Numbered from the stretch's first letter, positions 1 to 5,613 are shown. The stretch is DNA of 8,302 nt from an uncultured Brachyspira sp. (GCA_934725655.1 CAKVCJ010000073.1:1-8302); one strand, 5' to 3'. Program-made: numbers and translations. The notes: generated by a model not told the origin, from the sequence alone.

Positions 1-34
1 CATTTAATGCAGAAACATTATTGTTGATAATCAT
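1..34 (-). CDS. flaB: Flagellin (FlaB-type filament core protein), N-terminal fragment
   Basis: The first 11 codons of a gene that runs off the left edge read MIINNNVSALN. This matches the start of bacterial flagellins (MxINxNxxALxA), and the MIIN opening is typical of spirochaete FlaB proteins, which form the core of the periplasmic flagellar filament. The start is secure: a GGAGGG ribosome binding site (bases 43-48 on the complement) lies 8 bases before the ATG. Spirochaetes usually carry several flaB paralogues; 11 residues do not tell which one this is. The gene is divergent from purM across a 375-bp gap. Only this short stretch is visible, so the identification rests on the N-terminal motif and the ribosome binding site. 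Confidence 0.8.
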   Translation of the reverse strand, partial: MIINNNVSALN

Positions 35-42
35 AGTTACTA

Positions 43-48
43 CCCTCC
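43..48 (-). promoter_or_regulatory. Strong ribosome binding site of the flagellin gene
   Basis: GGAGGG on the minus strand, 8 bases before the flagellin ATG. It is the most G-rich Shine-Dalgarno sequence in the window, which suits a highly expressed structural protein. Confidence 0.8.
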
Positions 49-144
49 ATGAATAGTCATTAAAAAATTATAATTTACAAATTTATTATGTTTTGATATA
101 TTATTTAGTCATCCCCTACAAAATAATAACATAATATTAAATAT

Positions 145-172
145 ATTATAATATATTTTTAAAAAAAGTAAA
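145..172 (-). promoter_or_regulatory. Candidate sigma-70 type promoter toward the flagellin gene
   Basis: On the minus strand a TTTACT box (167-172) and a perfect TATAAT box (145-150) are separated by 16 bases. The start site would be near base 138, giving a leader of about 100 bases. The region is so AT-rich that TATAAT matches arise easily by chance. I found no properly spaced flagellar sigma-28 promoter (TAAA-N15-GCCGATAA) here. Confidence 0.35.
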
Positions 173-275
173 TACTAATTTTTTCAAAAAAAATTACGAT
201 AATGGCTGCGGAAAATTATTCCTTTCTTTAATATGTAAAATAAATCATTAAACTTTTAAACATTTCTTATCTAAA

Positions 276-305
276 TTATAAACTAAAAAATTATAAACTA
301 AAAAA
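276..305. repeat. Two perfect tandem copies of a 15-bp AT-rich unit
   Basis: The unit TTATAAACTAAAAAA occurs at 276-290 and again, without mismatch, at 291-305. It lies in the non-coding gap between flaB and purM, about 35 bases upstream of the purM -35 box. No function is evident; it could be a simple slippage duplication. Confidence 0.7.
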
Positions 306-338
306 TTAAAACAATATTAAATAAATAAAAAATTATGC

Positions 339-367
339 TTGTACTATAAAATATTTTTTGTTATACT
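339..367 (+). promoter_or_regulatory. Promoter of purM-purN
   Basis: TTGTAC (339-344) and TATACT (362-367) are separated by exactly 17 bases, a good sigma-70 type promoter. It lies 42 bases upstream of the chosen purM start, so the leader would be about 35 bases. That is too short for a purine riboswitch, and I see no such aptamer. Confidence 0.6.
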
Positions 368-394
368 TAAAGGCATCTTAACTCCTATAATAAA

Positions 395-400
395 AAAGGA
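395..400 (+). promoter_or_regulatory. Ribosome binding site that decides the purM start
   Basis: AAAGGA ends at base 400. An ATG at 401 follows it with no spacer and could hardly be used. The in-frame ATG at 410 is 9 bases downstream, a normal spacing, and gives the MSVSYEESGV start. The real start is therefore most likely 410. Confidence 0.7.
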
Positions 401-409
401 ATGAATTTT

Positions 410-1420
410 ATGTCTGTCTCTTATGAAGAAAGCGGTGTAAGCAGAGAAGAAGGCTATAAAGCTGTATCTCTTATGAAAGAAGTAGTTGCAAAAACTATGA
501 ATAATAATGTATTAAACAATATCGGCAGTTTTGGGGCTATGTATGAACTTGGTAAATACAATAACCCTGTTTTGGTATCTGGAACTGACGGAGTGGGTAC
601 TAAATTAGAGATTGCATTCTCCATAAAAAAATATGATACTGTTGGAATTGATGCTGTAGCTATGTGCGTTAATGATGTGCTTTGTCATGGTGCTAAGCCT
701 ATTTTCTTTTTGGATTATCTTGCCTGCGGAAAACTTAACAGCGAAACCGCTGCTCTTATAGTAAAAGGTATAGCTGATGGCTGTTATGAGGCGGGAGCTG
801 CTTTGATTGGCGGTGAAACTGCTGAGATGCCTGGTTTTTACAAAGAAGGCGATTATGATATTGCTGGCTTTTGTGTGGGTGTTGTTGAAAAAGATAAAAT
901 TATAGACGGAAGTAAAGTTAAAGAAGATGATGTTATATTAGGTATAGCTTCTTCTGGTTTTCATAGTAATGGTTTTTCTCTTATAAGAAAATTGGTAAGA
1001 GATTATAATGCTACTTTTGAAGATAAAAAAATTGGAGAAGTGCTGCTTACTCCTACAAGAATTTATGTAAAAACGATTCTTAAATTATTAGAAAAATATA
1101 ATATTAAAGGTATGGCTCATATTACAGGTGGGGGATTAATAGAAAATGTACCGAGAGCTTTCAAAAAAGATTATAAGGCTGTAATAAATAAAAATAGCTT
1201 CAATACGCCTGAAATATTTAAGTATATTCAGTATCTTGGAAATATAAAAGAAGAAGAGATGTATAATACTTTTAATATGGGTATTGGTTTTGTAATTATT
1301 GTTGATAAGAATGAAAAAGACGGAATTATAAATGAATTAAAAGAAATGAAAGAAACTGTTTATGAAATTGGACATATAGAAAAAAATAATGGAGATAGTA
1401 ACGGAATATGTTTAATATAG
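410..1420 (+). CDS. purM: Phosphoribosylformylglycinamidine cyclo-ligase (AIR synthetase)
   Basis: PurM closes the imidazole ring in purine synthesis, using ATP to turn FGAM into aminoimidazole ribotide (AIR) in the cytosol. At 336 residues from the ATG at 410 it is close to the usual PurM length (about 345). Visible family motifs (numbered from that start) are GTDGVGTKL near 58-66, GGETAEMPGFY near 134-144, SGFHSNGFSLIR near 192-203, HITGGGLIENVPR near 237-249 and the glycine-rich MGIGF near 290-294. Together these form the ATP/FGAM-binding core of the PurM/PurL superfamily. An upstream in-frame ATG at 401 would add three residues but directly abuts the ribosome binding site. The 3' end overlaps purN by 13 bases, so the two are translationally linked under the promoter at 339-367. 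Nothing is missing or truncated. Confidence 0.96.
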   Translation: MSVSYEESGVSREEGYKAVSLMKEVVAKTMNNNVLNNIGSFGAMYELGKYNNPVLVSGTDGVGTKLEIAFSIKKYDTVGIDAVAMCVNDVLCHGAKPIFFLDYLACGKLNSETAALIVKGIADGCYEAGAALIGGETAEMPGFYKEGDYDIAGFCVGVVEKDKIIDGSKVKEDDVILGIASSGFHSNGFSLIRKLVRDYNATFEDKKIGEVLLTPTRIYVKTILKLLEKYNIKGMAHITGGGLIENVPRAFKKDYKAVINKNSFNTPEIFKYIQYLGNIKEEEMYNTFNMGIGFVIIVDKNEKDGIINELKEMKETVYEIGHIEKNNGDSNGICLI

Positions 1421-1974
1421 CTGTATTAATTTCCGGAGGCGGAAGCAATTTAAAATCATTAATAGATAATCAAAAAGACTATTATAAAATAAATATAGTA
1501 ATTGCTGATAGAGATTGCGGAGGACTGAACATTGCTAAAAATGCAAATATAGATGCAGTTTTAATAGACAGAAAAGAATATAAAGAAAAGTTATCTCAAA
1601 AAATAGATGAAGAGCTTAAAAAATATGATATTGATTTGATAGTTCTTGCAGGTTATTTATCTATAGTAGACAGCAATTTCATATCTAAATGGGAAAACAA
1701 AATAATAAATATTCACCCATCGCTTTTGCCTAAATATGGCGGTAAAGGAATGTATGGATTAAAAGTTCACGAAGCTGTTATAAAAAACAAAGAAAAAGAA
1801 TCAGGATGCACTGTTCATTATGTGACAGAGATGGTAGACGGAGGCGACATCATAATGCAAAACAAAGTAAATGTATTAGAAGATGATACTCCTGAGATAC
1901 TTCAAAAAAGGGTATTGGTAGAGGAACATAAAATACTTCCTGCAACCGTTATAAAATTAGCTTCTGAGAAATAA
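1408..1974 (+). CDS. purN: Phosphoribosylglycinamide formyltransferase (GAR transformylase)
   Basis: PurN transfers a formyl group from 10-formyltetrahydrofolate to GAR, the third step of purine synthesis. The 188-residue protein is slightly shorter than E. coli PurN (212). Residues 7-15 (LISGGGSNL) form the phosphate-binding loop. NIHPSLLPKYGG (101-112) carries the catalytic Asn101 and His103, and GCTVHYVTEMVDGGDI (133-148) carries the catalytic Asp144. These correspond to Asn106, His108 and Asp144 of the E. coli enzyme, so it should be active and folate-dependent, not PurT. The start lies inside the end of purM (13-base overlap). GGAG at 1391-1394 and CGGA just before the ATG are possible ribosome binding sites; both are badly spaced, which suggests translational coupling to purM. 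It converges on the dehydrogenase gene across a 206-bp gap. Confidence 0.96.
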   Translation: MFNIAVLISGGGSNLKSLIDNQKDYYKINIVIADRDCGGLNIAKNANIDAVLIDRKEYKEKLSQKIDEELKKYDIDLIVLAGYLSIVDSNFISKWENKIINIHPSLLPKYGGKGMYGLKVHEAVIKNKEKESGCTVHYVTEMVDGGDIIMQNKVNVLEDDTPEILQKRVLVEEHKILPATVIKLASEK

Positions 1975-2180
1975 TTTTTAGTAAAGTTTTTTATTTTTTG
2001 TTGTTCTTTTTCCCGCAATATTTTGGGTTTATATTCTGAAAATATATATCAAATGTAAAATAACTATAATAAATTTGAGCTAAAAATGTAGCTATTTGCG
2101 AAGCATAAACAGAAAAGTTAAAAAATATTTTTATAAAATACAAAATTACACAATGACTACATTATTATAAAGTTCTACAA
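1975..2180. other. Convergent intergenic gap between purN and the dehydrogenase
   Basis: This 206-bp AT-rich stretch separates two convergent genes. I see no gene in it. Bases 2001-2016 match the left end of the GC-rich repeat at 4341 exactly. A weak AT-only dyad, ATATTTT (2018-2024) with AAAATAT (2039-2045), is too poor to call a terminator, so how the two transcripts end is not evident. Confidence 0.5.
2001..2016. repeat. Partial copy (left end only) of the GC-rich intergenic repeat
   Basis: The 16-base string TTGTTCTTTTTCCCGC is identical to bases 4341-4356, the left end of the GC-rich element. The GC-rich body does not follow here; the sequence returns to AT-rich DNA. It could be a decayed or truncated copy. 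A 16-base identity containing GC is unlikely by chance in this composition. Confidence 0.6.
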
Positions 2181-3179
2181 TCAATCTCCAAAAACATATT
2201 TATAAACTTTCTCAGATAAAGGTATGCCGTTTTTTAAATAATCTCTATAACAATATTCTTTTCTCTCGCCTGGTATTGTTATAGGTTTGTTTTTATCTAA
2301 TGGAGGCTCTTTTCTTATATCATCTATAAATGACTGAACAGTATCTAAATAATCATCATTATAAACAAAAGGATCAACTATAAGCATAAATGTTGAAAGA
2401 TTTCTTTTTTTATCCATATCTCCGTACATCTTAACTAAATTATTACAATAAACATTTCCAATTAAAAGCCCAGTAAAAGCCTCTATCATAGTCATAATAA
2501 CATAACCCTTAGCTCCTCCAAAAGGAGTAACATATTTGATTTTTTTAGGGTCATCTGTAGAATTTCCATTTTCATCAACACCCCAATTAATAGGAACTTT
2601 TTCATTGTTATCACGGGCTGTAAATATTTTGCCTAAAGCAACCTCACTCGTAGCCATATCTCCAAGTAAAAAATCTTTTTTAGCAGGAAAACCGTAACTT
2701 ATAGGATTAGTGCCGAAAAAAGCTCTCTTGCCTCCATATGGTATAACTCCAGGGTCTGTATTTGCCATTATAAGCGATACCTTTTTTTTATCTATTGCCA
2801 TTTTGTTGTAGTATGACAATGCACCGCAATGACTATTATTTTTTATACCTATTACAGCTATTCCTTGTTTGTCTGCAGTCTCTATTGCCCATTTTGCAGC
2901 TTTTTTCATAGCAATATGACCAAAACCTCCGTCTGCATCCATTAATGCAAATGAAGGTTTTTTTGTTTCTATATTAAAATTAGATTTTAAATTGATACCT
3001 CCAGATTTTATTCTGTTTATATAATGCTCAAGCCTCAAAGCACCATGAGAATGAATACCCCTCGCATCAGCATAACACAAAACATCAGCAACAATCTCAG
3101 CATCACATTCACTAACATCTGCTAACATCAATTTTTTTATTACTGCTTCTTTTAATTCTTCAAACCTAACTTTTATCAT
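2181..3179 (-). CDS. Ldh2-family NAD(P)-dependent dehydrogenase, AllD/ureidoglycolate dehydrogenase-like
   Basis: A 332-residue cytosolic oxidoreductase of the malate/L-lactate dehydrogenase type 2 family, unrelated to the Rossmann-fold LDHs. Family marks are RGIHSHGALRL (40-50, with His43, Ser44, His45 and Arg49), NNSHCGALSYY (114-124, with the probable catalytic His117), FFGTNPISYGFP (154-165), the nucleotide-site motif DMATS (174-178), PFGGAKGY (219-226) and KNGIPLSEKVYKY near the C-terminus. The NSHCGALSYY and PFGG-KGY stretches look most like (S)-ureidoglycolate dehydrogenase (AllD, about 349 residues), but relatives act on malate, lactate, sulfolactate or diketogulonate, so the substrate is open. 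No other allantoin-pathway gene is visible. AGGA at 3189-3192 lies 9 bases before the ATG, and a promoter with a perfect TTGACA box precedes it, so it is probably transcribed alone. Confidence 0.88.
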   Translation of the reverse strand: MIKVRFEELKEAVIKKLMLADVSECDAEIVADVLCYADARGIHSHGALRLEHYINRIKSGGINLKSNFNIETKKPSFALMDADGGFGHIAMKKAAKWAIETADKQGIAVIGIKNNSHCGALSYYNKMAIDKKKVSLIMANTDPGVIPYGGKRAFFGTNPISYGFPAKKDFLLGDMATSEVALGKIFTARDNNEKVPINWGVDENGNSTDDPKKIKYVTPFGGAKGYVIMTMIEAFTGLLIGNVYCNNLVKMYGDMDKKRNLSTFMLIVDPFVYNDDYLDTVQSFIDDIRKEPPLDKNKPITIPGERKEYCYRDYLKNGIPLSEKVYKYVFGD

Positions 3180-3218
3180 AACTTTAATTCCTGAATAATT
3201 TTTTATACACAGAGTTAA

Positions 3219-3246
3219 AGTTTACATAATATTTTATTAATGTCAA
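3219..3246 (-). promoter_or_regulatory. Promoter of the Ldh2-family dehydrogenase gene
   Basis: On the minus strand a perfect TTGACA -35 box (3241-3246) is followed after 16 bases by TAAACT (3219-3224), a 4/6 match to the -10 consensus. It lies just downstream of the stop codon of the split gene (3249-3251), so the dehydrogenase need not depend on read-through. Confidence 0.55.
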
Positions 3247-3523
3247 TATCATCTCTTTTCACGAATCAAACTCTTAAACTTATAAATAGCATAATTAAGC
3301 CCAAGCCTCAAATAATCATCTTCATCATATTTAGTTAAAACATATCTATCGCTTATTATCTGATACCAAGCCTCAACTATTATCTTTCCCCAAAAATTAA
3401 AAGCAGTATACAAACTCAAAATTCCATCTTCTAAATAACAAAAATCATTTGTTTTTATATCTCTATTATTAAAAGCATAACTAACCAAATTATTAATTTC
3501 GGCTTGCTCTATAGAACTTATCT

Positions 3524-3883
3524 TTATAAAGCTCGCCTCTCTAACAAAAAACTTTTTATCACCTGAGCAAACTCATTAATATCTTTTGTGCTCCATTTAT
3601 CAAGTAAGTTTGTGGCTAATTCATCATTAATCCTCACATCAAGCCAAATAAATATATCATCATCTGTGTTGTTATTTTCTTTAGCCTTCACATAATCAAG
3701 ATTCTCTCTAAAAGTTGGTCTATTAATTGTTATAATGTCTTCATCATTAAATTTTTCTCCCAAAGTAGAACGGCTATATATTTTAATCGGCATAAGCTCA
3801 TTATTATCAGCCTCTTTATAAATAGTCTCTTCTACAATGTATCTATTAAAAAACTCTTTGCATTTAAAAGTATTTTTTTGCAT
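3524..3883 (-). CDS. Hypothetical protein, 119 residues (5' frame of the split gene)
   Basis: This is the product without frameshifting. The start is well supported: AAGGAG (complement of 3892-3897) lies 8 bases before the ATG at 3883, and no other in-frame upstream start fits. The protein is charged and soluble, with an acidic Asn/Asp-rich patch around 66-76 and a more regular stretch (IFIWLDVRINDELATNLL) around 77-94. It has no signal peptide, membrane segment or recognisable motif. The last residues, LLERRAL, lie past the T6 tract and are probably out-of-frame sequence, not native. It is divergent from the small exported-protein gene at 3953, with a 69-bp gap between the two starts. Function unknown. 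Confidence 0.6.
   Translation of the reverse strand: MQKNTFKCKEFFNRYIVEETIYKEADNNELMPIKIYSRSTLGEKFNDEDIITINRPTFRENLDYVKAKENNNTDDDIFIWLDVRINDELATNLLDKWSTKDINEFAQVIKSFLLERRAL
3545..3551 (-). other. T TTT TTG heptamer, possible -1 slippery site
   Basis: Read in the first frame, the phase is AGT TTT TTG, so the heptamer fits the X XXY YYZ rule for tandem -1 slippage. Slippage here moves ribosomes from the 119-residue frame into the downstream open frame. AGGTGA (complement of 3559-3564), a weak Shine-Dalgarno-like sequence, lies 7 bases upstream. Downstream, GAGCTT and AAGTTC could form a 6-bp hairpin including one G-U pair. Stimulators of this kind are known at bacterial sites such as dnaX, but these are weak, and a plain indel remains more likely. 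Confidence 0.35.
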
Positions 3884-3906
3884 TTAATATACTCCTTTTT
3901 TTATAG

Positions 3907-3934
3907 TTGATATATTTAATTATAAAGATATAAT
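3907..3934 (+). promoter_or_regulatory. Promoter of the small exported-protein gene
   Basis: TTGATA (3907-3912) and a perfect TATAAT (3929-3934) are separated by 16 bases. The -10 box ends 18 bases before the ATG at 3953, so the leader would be only about 12 bases, room for little more than the weak AGG (3941-3943) as ribosome binding site. Confidence 0.6.
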
Positions 3935-3952
3935 TTAATTAGGTTTTTTATT

Positions 3953-4300
3953 ATGAAAAAAATTTTATTAGTACTTATATTTTACAGCGCTACATCATAC
4001 TCGTATAATACTTTTTTATTTCCGCTAAATAACTACTATACAAATAATTTTAATAACAATTTATATTTTAATAACTATTTTCAAAGCTGTTTTAAAAGTA
4101 TATATAACAATTTATTTCTTTATCAAAATAATATTACATCAAGCATTTATTATAACTCTTCTATAATATCAAAAAATTATTTTAACTTTGATTACAAACC
4201 CAATAAGCAATATTACGAATATTCAAACAGCACATTTTTATCAAACATGATAATGAAAGAAAAAGACAAATACAACTCATTTTTCAGAAGTAGGAATTAA
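3953..4300 (+). CDS. Small, probably exported Asn/Tyr/Phe-rich protein, function unknown
   Basis: I do not recognise this 115-residue protein. It begins with a likely Sec signal peptide: two lysines after Met, a hydrophobic core ILLVLIFYSA (4-13), then small and polar residues (TSYSYN), with cleavage probably around 15-18. There is no lipobox cysteine, so it should be periplasmic or secreted. The mature part is highly skewed: by my count 22 Asn, 17 Tyr and 13 Phe, about 45% of the chain, with clusters such as NNYYTNNFNNNLYFNNYF (26-43) and a single cysteine. The C-terminal 20 residues are charged instead. These residues use AT-only codons, so base composition explains part of the skew. A near-consensus promoter and an AGG 9 bases before the ATG argue that it is expressed. 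It stands alone between the divergent split gene and the GC-rich repeat. Confidence 0.6.
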   Translation: MKKILLVLIFYSATSYSYNTFLFPLNNYYTNNFNNNLYFNNYFQSCFKSIYNNLFLYQNNITSSIYYNSSIISKNYFNFDYKPNKQYYEYSNSTFLSNMIMKEKDKYNSFFRSRN

Positions 4301-4340
4301 TTATTATATATTAAAATTTTAAACTTTATCAATTTATTTA

Positions 4341-4448
4341 TTGTTCTTTTTCCCGCCGCTACGCACCCATACCTAAAGGTACTTCTTTCAGTCGCAGGCA
4401 CTTCCTTCGGTCGCGGTGCGGACTTCGTCAAATAACCAAAAAGTGCAA
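4341..4448. repeat. GC-rich intergenic repeat element with imperfect terminal inverted repeats
   Basis: The 108-bp element is bounded by TTGTTCTTTTT (4341-4351) and, inverted, TTGCACTTTTT (complement of 4438-4448), a 9/11 match. Its core, 4352-4430, is about 59% GC inside otherwise very AT-rich DNA. Within it are two tandem 19-bp units (4378-4396 and 4397-4415, 15/19 identical, all four differences transitions) and a partial third at 4416-4430. CGCACC (4362-4367) can pair with GGTGCG (4415-4420), and TACC-TAAA-GGTA (4370-4381) is a small hairpin. The left 16 bases recur at 2001-2016. It resembles a miniature, non-autonomous dispersed repeat; no transposase is present. Confidence 0.65.
4378..4430. 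repeat. Degenerate 19-bp tandem repeats inside the GC-rich element
   Basis: The unit has the form GGYACTTCYTTCRGTCGCR, present twice back to back (4378-4396, 4397-4415) and then as a shortened copy carrying GGACTTCGTC (4421-4430 with flank). The 19-bp period is not a multiple of three, so it is unlikely to be a coding repeat. Confidence 0.6.
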
Positions 4449-4545
4449 ATATTTAAGTTTTATATATGTAAAATATGAATAAAATATAAGGTAATATTTT
4501 AAGTTAAAAAATGTATCTCTTTGTTAAAGGTATATAAAGTATATA

Positions 4546-4580
4546 AAAAATTCCCACATTTATTATAGATGGGAATTTTT
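4546..4580 (-). terminator. Rho-independent terminator of the sugar ABC transporter operon
   Basis: A perfect 11-bp inverted repeat, AAAAATTCCCA (4546-4556) and TGGGAATTTTT (4570-4580), encloses a 13-base loop. On the minus strand the stem ends in a run of six Ts, 26 bases after the permease stop codon at 4606. It may also stop plus-strand transcripts coming from the 3953 gene, since the right arm ends in five Ts. Confidence 0.87.
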
Positions 4581-4605
4581 AGTAAATTTTTATTTATTAT
4601 ATATT

Positions 4606-5592
4606 TTATCTTTTTTTCATTAAGTCTATATAAACTGCCAACAATATAACAAAACCTTTCACTATAAGCTGCCAAAAAGAATTTATATTAAGAAGGTTTA
4701 ATCCATTATTGAGAACTCCTATTATTAAAGCCCCAATAACTGTACCTCCTATAGTACCAACTCCACCTCTCATACTTGTACCGCCCAATACACAAGCAGC
4801 TATAGCATCAAGTTCAAAGCCTTGTCCTACAGTAGGCTGTCCTGAAAACATTCTTGAAGCTAATACTACTCCTGAAAAAGCAGATAAAAATCCTGATAAA
4901 GTATATGCAAAAATTGTAACTGTTACTATTTTAATACCAGAAAATCTAGCCGCTGTGCTGTTGCCTCCTACTGCATATATATGTCTTCCTAATATAGTTT
5001 TTCTTAAAATTAATGATATTACAATAACAAATACTGCTGTATATATAATTTGGTATGGTATAAACCCTAAATATCCAGAACCTATCAAATCAAAATTTTC
5101 ATTCATTACCCTTACTGGCTGACCGCCAGCAGCTACATAAGCAATTCCTCTTGCAATATTTAACATTCCCAAAGTAACTATAAATGGTGCTATTTTTGTT
5201 TTTACTATAACTATACCATTAAATAACCCGCATGCAGTACCAACCAAAATACCTATAAAAATAGCTAACGGTAATGACATATCAGCAGAAGACAGTAAGA
5301 TACCAGTCAATGTTCCAGATAGAGCTACTATAGATCCAACTGATAAATCTATTCCATTAATAATAATAACTATTGTCATACCCAAAGCAAGATTTAAATT
5401 AGTTGTAACTTGTCTTAATATATTTAAGATGTTATTAACTTTTAAAAAATTGGGAGTAAGTATAAACATTAATATACACAAAAATATAAATCCCAAAAGT
5501 ATTCCAAAATTAGTTACAATAAATCCTACAAAAGGTCTTAAAAATTTATTATACGATAATTTTTCAACAAACAATTTAATATTTTTTTTCAT
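4606..5592 (-). CDS. Sugar ABC transporter permease, RbsC/MglC family
   Basis: The membrane subunit of a carbohydrate importer; two copies should form the channel through which the substrate crosses the inner membrane. The 328-residue protein (family about 320-340) is mostly hydrophobic with roughly 8-10 spans, the first at about 22-46. Family marks are GIDLSVGS (80-87), FIVTLGM (137-143), the cytoplasmic loop GRHIYAVGGNSTAARFSGI (202-220) that contacts the ATPase, and FELDAIAACVLGGTSMRGG (259-277). It is the last gene of the operon, 21 bases after the ATPase gene, with AAGGA (complement of 5599-5603) 6 bases before the ATG, and it is followed by the terminator at 4546-4580. The sugar cannot be read from the permease; ribose, galactose, xylose and inositol systems all look alike here. 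Confidence 0.93.
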   Translation of the reverse strand: MKKNIKLFVEKLSYNKFLRPFVGFIVTNFGILLGFIFLCILMFILTPNFLKVNNILNILRQVTTNLNLALGMTIVIIINGIDLSVGSIVALSGTLTGILLSSADMSLPLAIFIGILVGTACGLFNGIVIVKTKIAPFIVTLGMLNIARGIAYVAAGGQPVRVMNENFDLIGSGYLGFIPYQIIYTAVFVIVISLILRKTILGRHIYAVGGNSTAARFSGIKIVTVTIFAYTLSGFLSAFSGVVLASRMFSGQPTVGQGFELDAIAACVLGGTSMRGGVGTIGGTVIGALIIGVLNNGLNLLNINSFWQLIVKGFVILLAVYIDLMKKR

Positions 5593-5613
5593 ACAATATC
5601 CTTATAAATAAAA

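Larger units (their letters stand above)
35..409. other. Divergent intergenic region between flaB and purM
   Basis: This 375-bp region has no coding potential that I can support. It holds the flagellin ribosome binding site and candidate promoter on the left, a 15-bp tandem repeat in the middle and the purM promoter on the right. A short GC-richer patch around 200-212 (AATGGCTGCGGAA) overlaps an imperfect dyad GGAAAATTATTCC (210-222) of unknown meaning. Confidence 0.6.
3249..3883 (-). pseudogene. Unrecognised gene split by a -1 frameshift at a T6 tract (about 211 residues if joined)
   Basis: Two minus-strand frames appear to be halves of one protein. The first runs from the ATG at 3883 to a stop at 3524. 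The second is open from 3572 to 3249 and contains no methionine; its only plausible start, a TTG at 3488, has no ribosome binding site. In the first frame the junction reads IKSFLLERRAL-stop. Slipping back one base at the T6 tract gives IKSFFVREASFIKISS and continues through a composition typical of a folded protein (…WGKIIVEAWYQII…, …LGLNYAIYKFKSLIREKR) to a TGA. The joined product would have 211 residues with no signal peptide or membrane span. I do not recognise the family. Explanations are a 1-base loss in an ancestral T7 run, a sequencing error, phase variation, or programmed -1 frameshifting. The halves would be in frame with seven Ts. Confidence 0.6.

Noticed and set aside
195..202. CGATAA, part of a sigma-28 -10 box, on the plus strand
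   Set aside because: The nearest TAAA lies 22 bases upstream instead of about 15, and it points toward purM and not flaB.
368..409. Purine riboswitch in the purM leader
   Set aside because: The leader from the best promoter is about 35 bases, too short for the aptamer, and no conserved aptamer core is visible further upstream.
2018..2045. AT-only dyad after purN as a terminator
   Set aside because: Seven A/T pairs around a 14-base loop with no clean U tract would be unstable; similar dyads are common in DNA of this composition.
3249..3488. Independent 79-residue protein from a TTG start
   Set aside because: The bases before the TTG (GAAATTAATAAT) are not a usable ribosome binding site, and the frame extends upstream to 3572 with protein-like sequence; it is better read as the second half of the split gene.
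4362..4420. Structured RNA gene or tRNA in the GC-rich island
   Set aside because: Only short pairings (CGCACC/GGTGCG and a 4-bp hairpin) are possible; no cloverleaf, T-loop sequence or promoter is present. Direct repeats explain the pattern better.
4310..4450. Minus-strand frame that stays open through the GC-rich repeat
   Set aside because: No ATG and no ribosome binding site precede it, and the 19-bp period is not a multiple of three; low stop frequency follows from the GC content.
4709..5122. Plus-strand open frame of 137 codons antisense to the permease gene
   Set aside because: It is the mirror of a conserved membrane protein gene with clear family motifs; it has no ribosome binding site and a proline/isoleucine-rich composition typical of antisense shadows.
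5429..5611. Plus-strand open frame antisense to the N-terminus of the permease gene
   Set aside because: It is short and antisense to a conserved gene, with no ribosome binding site.
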